Positions 34,433-41,905 of a DNA stretch of 44,040 bases are shown piece by piece. Origin of the DNA: an uncultured Parcubacteria group bacterium (GTDB lineage: Bacteria; Patescibacteriota; Minisyncoccia; UBA6257; 2-01-FULL-56-20). The position numbers and the translations under genes are program-made. The stretch is taken from the NCBI GenBank assembly GCA_903944135.1, contig CAJAQL010000001.1:1-44040 (forward strand), given 5' to 3'. The stretch's first letter is position 1, and each line of letters opens with the position of its first letter. The notes below the pieces were generated by a model that ran no database searches, had not been told where the DNA came from, and worked only from the letters and a program-made list of their open reading frames with translations.

Positions 34433-34732
34433 ATCATAGCAAAATATATGAAAATTCCAAAATGATCGGAATTGAACCTCGGTCTTCCATTAGCAACGAT
34501 CGGCTCACTCGCACGAATGAACCGATAGAAAAATGAGCTTTCTTCTTCCTCTGAAAATCACAAAACTCAGCTATGTTTTGCGATTTTCTATAAATGGAGA
34601 ATTTCTTTTCCGGAAGATTATTACAGTAAGACAACAAAAAATACCGTTCCGAGGGTATGCGAAGACGAACCCCTCGGAACGGTATTTTTTGTTGTCTTAT
34701 ATATCTTCCGGAAAACCGGAAAATCGGAGTTG
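34433..34732. repeat. Gene-free hairpin-rich region with nested perfect inverted repeats
   Basis: No gene is seen. Three structures fill it. First is an imperfect hairpin near 34498-34525. Second is GAAAATC-A-CAAAAC paired with its complement (34553-34588, one mismatch). Third is a nested palindrome with 13-bp outer arms (34606-34618, 34703-34715) and 27-bp perfect inner arms (34628-34654, 34672-34698) around a 17-nt loop. The inner arms carry A6/T6 tracts like a terminator. Confidence 0.8.
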
Positions 34733-34803
34733 TCGGGCCGCCGGGAATTGAACCCGGTCTTTACGCACCCGAAGCGCATGTACTACCGGTATACGACGGC
34801 CCG
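34733..34803 (-). tRNA. tRNA-Pro (CGG)
   Basis: A 71-nt cloverleaf on the minus strand. Acceptor CGGGCCG/CGGCCCG, D arm GTAT-ACCGGTA-GTAC, anticodon stem TGCGC/GCGTA with loop TTCGGGT (anticodon CGG), T arm CCGGG-TTCAATT-CCCGG, discriminator A. CCA is not encoded. The short D loop and 4-nt variable loop explain the small size. Confidence 0.85.
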
Positions 34804-34869
34804 CACGATCAGCAGCATTAACTGCCCGTCTATTAAAGCGCACTTAAGAAATTCTGTCTATCCCAGATC

Positions 34870-35265
34870 CTATCGCCGCGTCCTTTTTTTGTGGTGCAGC
34901 TGTTTCGATTTCTGCGTGAGCGCGAATACCGACAGCACCATGATATAATCCGCCACCGCTTCAGGAGAAACCACATATCCCCTTCCTAAGACCAAAGAAC
35001 AGACCGTGAGCCCCAAAATGACGGCCGTCCAGCCGATCACGAACCACTCGCCGGGATGACGGCTTTCGTGAAAATCGTACCAACGGCCGAATTCCTTCGT
35101 TCCGGCATAGATGCTCAATACGCCGACATAGATGACACTGAAAGGCGCGATGAGAAAATCATAGCCGTTCTTCATGAAAAAATCCGCGATTAAAAAAAGG
35201 ACGAATGCTATCGTCCATAGGTTCGTCACCCATCGCCAGATCTTTTCGTCGCGAAAAACAGACAT
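34870..35265 (-). CDS. Four-helix membrane protein, unknown function
   Basis: A 131-residue protein with about four membrane helices (LWTIAFVLFLIADFF, FLIAPFSVIYVGVLSIYAG, WFVIGWTAVILGLTVCSLVLG, VADYIMVLSVFAL) and a basic C-terminus (KQLHHKKRTRR). The frame runs to 35301, but a TATACT box 7 nt before ATG 35265 (MSVFRDEK) decides the start. I recognise no family. Confidence 0.7.
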   Translation of the reverse strand: MSVFRDEKIWRWVTNLWTIAFVLFLIADFFMKNGYDFLIAPFSVIYVGVLSIYAGTKEFGRWYDFHESRHPGEWFVIGWTAVILGLTVCSLVLGRGYVVSPEAVADYIMVLSVFALTQKSKQLHHKKRTRR

Positions 35266-35272
35266 TGAAAAT

Positions 35273-35278
35273 AGTATA
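35273..35278 (-). promoter_or_regulatory. -10 element for the 34870-35265 gene
   Basis: TATACT on the minus strand followed by ATTTTCA and ATG. Confidence 0.5.
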
Positions 35279-35380
35279 AACCGGAATATTCGATTTATCA
35301 ATCGAATTGTTTGATCTTTGTTGTTTCCATGAGATTCCTCGCAAAGCCCGGAATGACGGATGGATATTTTTTGAACGCGC

Positions 35381-36889
35381 CTACGATACGTGATGCTGTT
35401 TTTTCATTTCCTCTTCAGCCTCACCTTCCAGTTCGTCTTTTTTATTTTTCGCATTTTCCGCAAGAAGTTTGAGCTGATCATCGGTAAGCGTGTTCAGTTT
35501 CTTCATGCGCAGGGTAAGCTCATCGCGGTTATTGCGTTCCGGATCATCGAGCACCTCATCAAAGAGCGATGCAAGGATCCAGCCGACGCGCCGGCTTTCG
35601 GGCAAAGCAAGTTCCCGCATCACATCATCACCCGTTATCTTGAGCATCTTCGGCGAAAGCGGATCCCGCTTCACTTTATCGATCATAAAAAGCAGATGGC
35701 GTAATTTGTAAGGAACCGCCTTTTTGACGCCCGAACCGATGCGATCGGCTTCGCGCACTTTCAAAAGATCATCGATGTTTTCGGATCCCACGCGTACGAC
35801 GAACCGGCGCACGCCCGCCGGAGATATCTCACCGACATTATAGTGAAACATGTGCCGCCGAACGAGATGGGCGACCTGGTCCACGAGATCCTTCGGGAAT
35901 CGCAGACGGTCAAGCGCCTGCACGGTCATTTTCGCGCTCACGTATTCGTGCTGATAGAACGTGGAATCCGGCCCATCGCCGGATTTTACGCGCGGCTTGC
36001 CGACGTCATGCAGAAGTGCCGCGAGCCGCACCGGAAGTGAATAGCCCTGCTTTGCGGTATAATCGAGCGCCTTCACGTCATGTTCGAACACGCTGTAAAT
36101 ATGATGCTTGTTCTGGCCGACGCCAAGCCCCTCGCGAAGTTCCGGCAGGACATAGCGCAAAAGATCGAGCTCCTCGAGAAGCAGAATTCCGCGCGCAGCC
36201 TGCGGCGTCATGATCATCTTCTCGAACTCGTCGCGAATGCGTTCCTTCGCGATCTCCTCAAGCCCGCCCGCCAATTTTTCTATCGCCCGCCGCGTGTTGA
36301 GCTCGATCTCAAAATCCAGTTCCACTGCGAACCGCACCGCACGCATCAAGCGGAGCGCATCCTCACGGAACCGCTCTTCGGCATTCCCGACCGCGCGGAT
36401 GGATTTTTTCCTGATGTCTTCCTGCCCGAAAAACGGATCGGTGATGCCACCCTTCAAGTCCATCGCCATCGCATTCACGGTGAAATCACGCCGCGAAAGA
36501 TCTTCTTCGATCGTCTTTGCAAACTTCACCTCATCCGGATGCCGTTTATCGGAATATTTTCCTTCGATGCGGTAGGTCGTCACCTCAACCGCTTTTATTT
36601 TCTTCTCTGTTTTCTCTTTGTCATTCTCGCGGAGGCGAGGACCCGTGCTTTCCGGGAGCTCTTCCGTTTTCACGATCACCGTCCCGAAGTCATTCTCATA
36701 CACACTGTCCGGAAATAACCCCTGCACTTCTTTCGGTTTCGCATTTGTCGCAATATCCCAATCTTTCGGTATCCGTTTCAGTATCATGTCGCGCACGCAA
36801 CCTCCCACGAGATACGCCTCAAAACCCGCCCCCGCGAGTGTGGCGCAAATATGAGAAACCTCTTCCGGAACCGCAAAGTCCTTTTTCAT
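35381..36889 (-). CDS. CCA-adding tRNA nucleotidyltransferase with HD domain
   Basis: A 502-residue class II nucleotidyltransferase that completes tRNA 3' ends, needed because both tRNAs here lack encoded CCA. The N-terminal catalytic core is YLVGGCVRDMILKRIPKDWDIATNA (DxD at 43/45). RRDFTVNAMAMDLKGG and the helical neck follow. An HD domain is also present (HHIYSVFEHDVKALDY, RLAALLHDVGKPRVKSGD). Residues about 76-98 are an insertion that contains an in-frame palindromic repeat unit (36620-36649). ATG 36889 stands 7 nt after TATAGT. The C-terminus is rich in K and E. Confidence 0.92.
   Translation of the reverse strand: MKKDFAVPEEVSHICATLAGAGFEAYLVGGCVRDMILKRIPKDWDIATNAKPKEVQGLFPDSVYENDFGTVIVKTEELPESTGPRLRENDKEKTEKKIKAVEVTTYRIEGKYSDKRHPDEVKFAKTIEEDLSRRDFTVNAMAMDLKGGITDPFFGQEDIRKKSIRAVGNAEERFREDALRLMRAVRFAVELDFEIELNTRRAIEKLAGGLEEIAKERIRDEFEKMIMTPQAARGILLLEELDLLRYVLPELREGLGVGQNKHHIYSVFEHDVKALDYTAKQGYSLPVRLAALLHDVGKPRVKSGDGPDSTFYQHEYVSAKMTVQALDRLRFPKDLVDQVAHLVRRHMFHYNVGEISPAGVRRFVVRVGSENIDDLLKVREADRIGSGVKKAVPYKLRHLLFMIDKVKRDPLSPKMLKITGDDVMRELALPESRRVGWILASLFDEVLDDPERNNRDELTLRMKKLNTLTDDQLKLLAENAKNKKDELEGEAEEEMKKQHHVS
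36613..36650 (-). repeat. Palindromic repeat unit in frame inside the CCA-enzyme gene
   Basis: GTCATTCTCGCGGAGGCGAGG and following ACCC on the plus strand match the intergenic repeat family. On the coding strand it reads STGPRLREND. It falls between the FGTVIVKT strand and the KAVEVTTYRIEG strand, which are nearly adjacent in relatives. Confidence 0.65.
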
Positions 36890-36896
36890 CTCAATA

Positions 36897-36902
36897 ACTA
36901 TA
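36897..36902 (-). promoter_or_regulatory. -10 element for the CCA-adding enzyme
   Basis: TATAGT on the minus strand, then TATTGAG, then ATG. Confidence 0.45.
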
Positions 36903-36994
36903 AGCCATTTCGGGCCCGGCGAGAAATCTTTTCCTTCCGAAAAAATCCTTCGCATAGCTCAGGACAACGGCAACAGAGATCATCTGCATGAAGC

Positions 36995-38161
36995 CTATCT
37001 CACCACGGCACCGAATTCTTCGGCGGTCTTTTTCTCAAGTGTCTTATGCAAAATATCGATCTCGTCATTCGTGAGCGTGCGGTCGCCTGCGCGATAGGTG
37101 ATCCGATAGGCATAGCTTTTTTTGTCGACACCGAACTTTTCGTCATTCTCGTATTCATCGAGGAGTTCGACCTGCTCGACAAGATCCCCCGCCACGTCAC
37201 GGACAAGATCGAAATAAACGTTCGGCATGAAATCCTTTTTCACCACAAAAGAAATGTCGCGGACGATCGCCGGATATTTGCTCACTTCGACGAATTTCTG
37301 TCCCAAATGAAGCTGCTTTTTTACGCGCTCATCATCCGACCACAACAGCCGGATGTCCGGCAACTGCATACTGATGATGGCAAGACGTTCCAGGCCGAAA
37401 CCGAAGGCCCAGCCATTGTATCCTTCAAGCCCCATTTTTCGGAGCGAGCTCTTTTTCGCCATGCCGCCGCCCAAGATCTCGAGCCACTGGCCATTGACAT
37501 CAACCTCAACTTGAAGCGATGGATCCGTGTACGGGAACGTATCATCCAAAAAACGGTATTTCACGTCCTTGCCGAAAACGCCCTGCACGATCCCGGTCAG
37601 CACATTCTTCAATTCGTCGATCGGAAGAATCCCTTCGCTGTCAGGAACCAAATACAACCCATCCATCTGATGGAAGACGTTCATGTGATGGCGGTCGATC
37701 TCATCTTTGCGATAGACCTTCCCGTAGCATATGACACCGAGCGGTTTCCGGGCGGCAATCTTCTCCTTGATCTCCGGTAAGTTCAGATAGTAATACCACA
37801 TGACCGTGTCATGGGTGCGCAGAACGTTCTTGTCGTCGACGTAATAGGTATCGGACATGCTCCGCGCCGGATGCTCGGGCGGAAAATCAAAAAGGTCAAA
37901 AGTGATATTTGCCGGCACGACCTCCGGAACAATGACGTTGTCGAAATTCTCGATGATCGGCAGACTTCTGACACGTGCGACGATATCGAATAACGGACTT
38001 CCCGGCGTGCGCGGAAGGTCGGGCATCGCAAGATAGCGCTTCACGCGCTCCGCATAGGCATCATTCCGCGCGAGCAAAGGTTGCAATGCTTTTTCCTGCG
38101 CATCAAGCGAAATTTTATATTCCTTACTTTCGAGCCGTGTTTTATCGTAGAGTGATCCCAT
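36995..38161 (-). CDS. Phenylalanine--tRNA ligase, monomeric type (PheS core fused to FDX-ACB)
   Basis: A 388-residue class II synthetase. Motif 1 region FDLFDFPPEHPARSMSDTYYV, motif 2 GKVYRKDEIDRHHMNVFHQMDGLYL and motif 3 AFGFGLERLAIISMQLPDIR match the PheS catalytic core. From about residue 295 (KYPAIVRDISFVVKKD to AEEFGAVVR) it continues into the ferredoxin-fold anticodon-binding domain, which in bacteria is normally at the C-terminus of PheT. The N-terminal coiled coil of bacterial PheS is missing. The order matches mitochondrial PheRS. No pheT is in this window. Confidence 0.9.
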   Translation of the reverse strand: MGSLYDKTRLESKEYKISLDAQEKALQPLLARNDAYAERVKRYLAMPDLPRTPGSPLFDIVARVRSLPIIENFDNVIVPEVVPANITFDLFDFPPEHPARSMSDTYYVDDKNVLRTHDTVMWYYYLNLPEIKEKIAARKPLGVICYGKVYRKDEIDRHHMNVFHQMDGLYLVPDSEGILPIDELKNVLTGIVQGVFGKDVKYRFLDDTFPYTDPSLQVEVDVNGQWLEILGGGMAKKSSLRKMGLEGYNGWAFGFGLERLAIISMQLPDIRLLWSDDERVKKQLHLGQKFVEVSKYPAIVRDISFVVKKDFMPNVYFDLVRDVAGDLVEQVELLDEYENDEKFGVDKKSYAYRITYRAGDRTLTNDEIDILHKTLEKKTAEEFGAVVR

Positions 38162-38168
38162 TGCAATT

Positions 38169-38174
38169 ATGATA
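38169..38174 (-). promoter_or_regulatory. -10-like element for PheRS
   Basis: TATCAT on the minus strand, 7 nt before the ATG. Confidence 0.35.
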
Positions 38175-38200
38175 GCAAAAAAAACGCACTTGTCACACCG

Positions 38201-39262
38201 TTATTCAGCGGCCTCCGCGCGTTTCTCATCTTTTTTATGCTCTTCGCCTTCCAATATTTCGAACAGTTTTTTCTGTATCGCGATCGACTCGGCCGGCTCC
38301 CAAAGTTCAGCATCGGTGCGATCCTGATAGCGGCGCTTCAAGGCGACGATATTTGCCGCAATGTCCTTTTCGTCCGCTGTGATCTTTTCCTCTTTCCGCA
38401 TCGCCCCCATGATCAAACTTGCGGCGATCTGTTTTCCGATCGCCTCTCTCTCCTCCTTCTCTAATTCTTCTGCCGTTTTCTTGACCTGCTTCAAATAATC
38501 CTCAAGTGAAACGCCTGCCTTCTGAAGCTCTTCATCGCGATGCTCGAAAAACGCGGCGAGCTCCTGATCCACGAGCAATTTCGGTATCTTTATCTTTGTC
38601 TTCTGGGCGATCGCCTGCACCATCGCCTCGCGCCGAACTTCTTTTTCGTCGCGCTCCTTGCCCTCTTTCAAATTCCGCTCAAGCTCCTCCCTGAACTCGG
38701 CGACATTCTTATACGGACCGAATTGCTTCACGAAATCATCGGTCAGCTCGGGCAATGCTTCATCGCCTTCCTTACCCGATTCGCCGCCACGGAACATCTC
38801 ACGGAGATGATGAATGGCCTCATCAACTTCCTCGGTTTTCACTTCAACCGGCTTTTTCTCTTCTGCGATCTTCTTCGCAATGCTCTTGTAGTCCGGGAGT
38901 CCTATCTCAGGCATAAGCGCGAAGCGAGCCGTGAAAACAACGGGGTTTCCAGGCGCCAGTTTCACGAGTCCGACCTCCGGCGTACCCAAAATAGACAGCT
39001 TTTCCGACCCGATGATCTCACGGATCGCTTCGGGAAGCGCTTTGTGCGCCGCCTCTTCCAAAAGCTCCACCGGATCCATCCGCTCCCGCACCATGGCAGG
39101 CGGCACTTTCCCTTTGCGAAAACCAGGGAGTGAAATGTCTTCACCGGCCTCTTCCAACGCCTCGCCTTCATATTCAGTGACGACATCAGCCGCAAGCTCC
39201 GCCTCGAAGGCGATCTCTCCGTCCTTTTCTTTTGTTTTCTTCAAATTCAAATAGCTTGCCAT
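38201..39262 (-). CDS. tig: Trigger factor lacking the PPIase domain
   Basis: A 353-residue ribosome-bound chaperone. The N-terminal ribosome-binding domain holds the signature SLPGFRKGKVPPAMVRERM. The C-terminal helical arms follow (ELTDDFVKQFGPYKNVAEFREELERNLKEG to KKLFEILEGEEHKK). Between them the FKBP-like PPIase domain of about 85 residues is replaced by a short charged linker (EMFRGGESGKEGDEALPE). The C-terminus is very charged. Typical trigger factor has about 430 residues. Confidence 0.9.
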   Translation of the reverse strand: MASYLNLKKTKEKDGEIAFEAELAADVVTEYEGEALEEAGEDISLPGFRKGKVPPAMVRERMDPVELLEEAAHKALPEAIREIIGSEKLSILGTPEVGLVKLAPGNPVVFTARFALMPEIGLPDYKSIAKKIAEEKKPVEVKTEEVDEAIHHLREMFRGGESGKEGDEALPELTDDFVKQFGPYKNVAEFREELERNLKEGKERDEKEVRREAMVQAIAQKTKIKIPKLLVDQELAAFFEHRDEELQKAGVSLEDYLKQVKKTAEELEKEEREAIGKQIAASLIMGAMRKEEKITADEKDIAANIVALKRRYQDRTDAELWEPAESIAIQKKLFEILEGEEHKKDEKRAEAAE

Positions 39263-39475
39263 ATAATTTTTATTTACATTAAATTTTTATGAAATGCCTG
39301 GCCCACTCGATAGAACGGCCCCTTAAAAAAAAGTAAACTCTGAACGCGTTGAGTATATTCCCATATCGCGAAAATTTCAAAATATTAACGCATAAGAGCG
39401 AACTTAAATCAAAAAATAGAATGCACCAATTCGCTTATTTATGAACCAAATATCACGAATTACAAAAGAAAAAAC
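39263..39475. other. AT-rich gene-free region upstream of tig
   Basis: About 210 bp with no convincing ORF. It should contain the tig promoter; a TAAATA box stands 8 nt before the tig ATG. I see no repeat or clear hairpin in it. Confidence 0.4.
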
Positions 39476-39505
39476 TTGACAAAAAAGTAATTCTTCTGCT
39501 ATAAT
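39476..39505 (+). promoter_or_regulatory. Strong orphan promoter
   Basis: A perfect TTGACA (39476-39481), an 18-nt spacer and a perfect TATAAT (39500-39505). It is one of two full-consensus promoters I see, and no ORF of useful length follows before the terminator. Confidence 0.75.
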
Positions 39506-39511
39506 TTCACC

Positions 39512-39605
39512 GAACGAGTGCGAGTATACCTTAGCGACGACGTCGATTGAGGCATATCCCACACGATTCTGTTTGGCCAAAGGCCCCCGCAAGGGGGTTT
39601 TTGGT
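39512..39605 (+). ncRNA. Candidate small RNA of about 90-95 nt
   Basis: The transcript expected from the strong promoter would start near 39512 and stop at the intrinsic terminator ending near 39602-39605. It contains the local palindromes GACGACGTC and TTTGGCCAAA, and no start codon with a ribosome site. I do not recognise SRP RNA, tmRNA, 5S or RNase P signatures in it. It may also act as a terminated leader for murB. Confidence 0.5.
39584..39602 (+). terminator. Intrinsic terminator of the orphan RNA
   Basis: CCCCC-GCAA-GGGGG followed by TTTTT, then GG and TTTTTT. A very strong rho-independent terminator. Confidence 0.85.
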
Positions 39606-39622
39606 TTTTTGTTGTTTCCGCC

Positions 39623-39628
39623 TATAAT
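39623..39628 (+). promoter_or_regulatory. -10 element upstream of murB
   Basis: TATAAT. The predicted transcript start (about 39635) coincides with the start of the long inverted repeat. Confidence 0.5.
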
Positions 39629-39637
39629 AAAATGGCG

Positions 39638-39722
39638 TTGAGTTCAAAGGGTCGCGAGCACGAGCACTCATTCAAAATCAAACAGAATTGGAGGTCACCC
39701 GCTCGCGACCCTTTGAACTCAA
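39638..39722 (+). repeat. 22-bp perfect inverted repeat with 41-nt loop in the murB leader
   Basis: Arms 39638-39659 and 39701-39722 are exact complements (TTGAGTTCAAAGGGTCGCGAGC). The loop contains GGAGGT. No T-run follows, so it is not a standard terminator. It would form the 5' structure of a murB leader or an independent RNA. Confidence 0.8.
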
Positions 39723-39751
39723 TAGTGAAAAGCAGCATCCGCATACCCTCC

Positions 39752-40732
39752 ATGCCGAAATTCAAAGAAAATATCCCACTCGCGAAGTTCGCCAATTACA
39801 GGATCGGCGGACCGGCGCGATTTTTTTTTGAAGCAAAAACGGAAAGCAATGTAGCATGGGCGATTGCGGAAGCAAAAGCTCGCAAGATCCCCTGCTTCGT
39901 GCTTGGCGGTGGCACAAATCTTCTCATGAGCGACGCCGGATTCGATGGATTGGTTCTTAAGATCAATATCTCGAAGATCGGCGCCAAGGGAAATCTGATC
40001 ACTGCAGGCGCCGGCATCACTATGGCAAAACTCACGAATTTCGCCGCAAGAAATTCTCTTGCCGGCTTCGAATGGGCAGGCGGACTGCCGGGAACCTTAG
40101 GCGGAGCGATCCGCGGTAACGCCGGATGTTTCGGCGGCGAGACAAAAGATAATATAAAAAACGTAAGGAGCTTCAATATGGAAACCATGCGATTCGCTAC
40201 GCGGAACGTTATGCAGTGCGGCTTCAGCTATCGTACAAGCTTCTTCAAAAAACATCCCGCAGAAATAATACTCGAAGCGACATTTCGCATGAAAAAAGGC
40301 GACGAGAAGAAAATATCCGCAGCACTCCGCGAGAAAAAAGAGTGGCGCAAGACGCACCATCCACTCGAATACCCGAGCGCCGGAAGTGTCTTCAAGAACG
40401 TCCCCCTCTCGAAGATCGTTGACCGACGGAGCAAGGAATATCGTCTAGCCATAAAAGACCGCACCATCCAATATCAGGGCTCGTCATTTTCCGTAAAAAC
40501 CGATCCTATCCCCGTGATCGCCGCCGCAAAGCTGATCGGCGAGAGCGGCCTTTCAGGCATGAAATATGGCGGCGCCGTGATCTCGCCAAAGCATACGAAT
40601 TTTATAGTGAATTCCGATAACGCGACCGCCCGCGACGTGCTTGTTCTCATCGCCATTGCCCAAAAGAAGGTATATCGGAAATTCGGCGTTAAGCTTGAGC
40701 CGGAGATCCAGATCATAAAAGCAGCGGCATGA
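39752..40732 (+). CDS. murB: UDP-N-acetylmuramate dehydrogenase
   Basis: A 326-residue FAD enzyme making UDP-MurNAc for peptidoglycan. FANYRIGGPARFFFEAKT, LGGGTNLLMSDAGFDGLVLKI, WAGGLPGTLGGAIRGNAGCFGGE and YPSAGSVFKN (catalytic serine region) are all present, ending in KLEPEIQII. The frame is open to an ATG at 39632, but that region forms the long hairpin and lacks family sequence, so ATG 39752 (MPKFKENIPLAKF) is preferred. About 25 extra residues sit between SVFKN and the LIGESGL segment. Confidence 0.94.
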   Translation: MPKFKENIPLAKFANYRIGGPARFFFEAKTESNVAWAIAEAKARKIPCFVLGGGTNLLMSDAGFDGLVLKINISKIGAKGNLITAGAGITMAKLTNFAARNSLAGFEWAGGLPGTLGGAIRGNAGCFGGETKDNIKNVRSFNMETMRFATRNVMQCGFSYRTSFFKKHPAEIILEATFRMKKGDEKKISAALREKKEWRKTHHPLEYPSAGSVFKNVPLSKIVDRRSKEYRLAIKDRTIQYQGSSFSVKTDPIPVIAAAKLIGESGLSGMKYGGAVISPKHTNFIVNSDNATARDVLVLIAIAQKKVYRKFGVKLEPEIQIIKAAA

Positions 40733-40832
40733 TCGCACGATCATGATCCGATACTTCCTCCGCCGCGCGAAGACAGGAGATATATTTCCAAGAAGCATTT
40801 TGTGGTAGAATAAAAAAAAGATCATCAAAAAA

Positions 40833-41150
40833 ATGAATATCATCGTCATCAAAAAAGACATCGACCTTGCTCCTGCCACCGAGGATTATCTTCAAAAAAA
40901 ATTCGCTCAGCTCGAAAAATTCGTTGATGCCATTGGCGGAAAAAATCCCGCAGAGCTTACGATCGAGGTGGAAAAGACGACCAATCATCACCAAAACGGT
41001 CTTATTTATAAAACATCCGCAAAAGTGCATGTGGAAAACATTACGCTTCGCGCCGACGCAGAAGCTGAAGATATCCACGGCGCGATCGATGGCGCAAAGG
41101 ATATCCTTCGCGAAGAGATCGAAAAATATAAAGATCGATCCTTGAAATAA
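40833..41150 (+). CDS. hpf: Ribosome hibernation promoting factor, short form
   Basis: A 105-residue HPF/RaiA protein that silences idle ribosomes. NIIVIKKDIDLAPATEDYLQKKFAQLEKF, the beta strands ELTIEVEKTT, IYKTSAKVHV and ITLRADAEAEDIHGAIDGAKDIL match the family. It lacks the long-form C-terminal dimerisation domain. A TAGAAT box lies upstream (40807-40812), and the RodZ-like gene follows 8 bp after the stop. Confidence 0.9.
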   Translation: MNIIVIKKDIDLAPATEDYLQKKFAQLEKFVDAIGGKNPAELTIEVEKTTNHHQNGLIYKTSAKVHVENITLRADAEAEDIHGAIDGAKDILREEIEKYKDRSLK

Positions 41151-41158
41151 TCTCCGCC

Positions 41159-41905
41159 ATGGAACCTGAAGAAACAACTTTTGAAATCTTCCTCCGCGAC
41201 CGCATAAAAGAAAAAGGCATCTCCCTGAAAAGGCTTTCCGATGTGAGCGGTATCGCGAGCAATCATATCGAAAACCTGTTAAAGGGAGATTTTGAACACG
41301 TGCCCCCGACACCCTACTTCCGCGGATATCTTATGCGTCTCGGCGAAGTCCTTGATTTCGACGGCGAAGCATGGTGGCTCAAAATAAAAAAAGGAGGAGA
41401 CGTCGGAAAATCCGGTCCCACGGATGCGCTTCCCAGTAACCGCTTCGCAAAGAAATCTCCCGCGAAAATCGTTGCTATTTCAGCGGTTGTCTTGGTAATC
41501 CTTTTCATATTTGCTTTTTCACTGCCGCACATCATCGGGAAGCCCATCATCACCATTACATCACCTACATCCACTGACGGAAACCCGTCCGTCATCACAT
41601 CAAGCAGTGTCGTGATCCAGGGCACGGTCAAAAATGCTGATTCGCTTTACATTAACGGCGACGAAGTGACTATTGCAAGCGACGGTTCATGGCAAAAAAA
41701 CGTCCTCATGCCGCAAAATGGCGTAAATCCATTCGAAATCTCCGCAAAGAAATTCCTTGGTGGCACAACCAATATCATGGAGCAGATCATCTATAACGCT
41801 CCGGCAGAAACCTCATCCAGTTCAACGCCGCAGATCACATCACCGACGACAATACCAACGACGTCAACAACCGTCTCAACGACCACCGAATCGCCAGAAA
41901 AGTAA
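41159..41905 (+). CDS. RodZ-like protein (HTH, membrane helix, extracellular domain)
   Basis: A 248-residue protein. Residues about 5-75 are a helix-turn-helix of the RodZ type (FLRDRIKEKGISLKRLSDVSGIASNHIENLLKGDF, YFRGYLMRLGEVLDFD). One membrane helix follows at about 103-123 (IVAISAVVLVILFIFAFSL). The outer beta-sandwich domain (ITITSPTSTDGNP to MEQIIYNAP) and a T/S/P-rich tail end it. RodZ links MreB to the envelope in rod-shaped cells. It is probably translated with hpf. Confidence 0.82.
   Translation: MEPEETTFEIFLRDRIKEKGISLKRLSDVSGIASNHIENLLKGDFEHVPPTPYFRGYLMRLGEVLDFDGEAWWLKIKKGGDVGKSGPTDALPSNRFAKKSPAKIVAISAVVLVILFIFAFSLPHIIGKPIITITSPTSTDGNPSVITSSSVVIQGTVKNADSLYINGDEVTIASDGSWQKNVLMPQNGVNPFEISAKKFLGGTTNIMEQIIYNAPAETSSSSTPQITSPTTIPTTSTTVSTTTESPEK

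Noticed and set aside
34455-34535. Possible tRNA on the minus strand (GGTTCAATTCC-like motif)
   Set aside because: The T stem does not pair and no acceptor or anticodon arm can be built. The stretch is better explained by hairpins.
39512-39605. SRP 4.5S RNA call for the orphan RNA
   Set aside because: The expected size fits, but the conserved GGAAGCAGCC-type tetraloop region is absent.
39632-39751. N-terminal extension of MurB
   Set aside because: These codons form a perfect inverted repeat and lack MurB sequence. ATG 39752 starts the conserved part.
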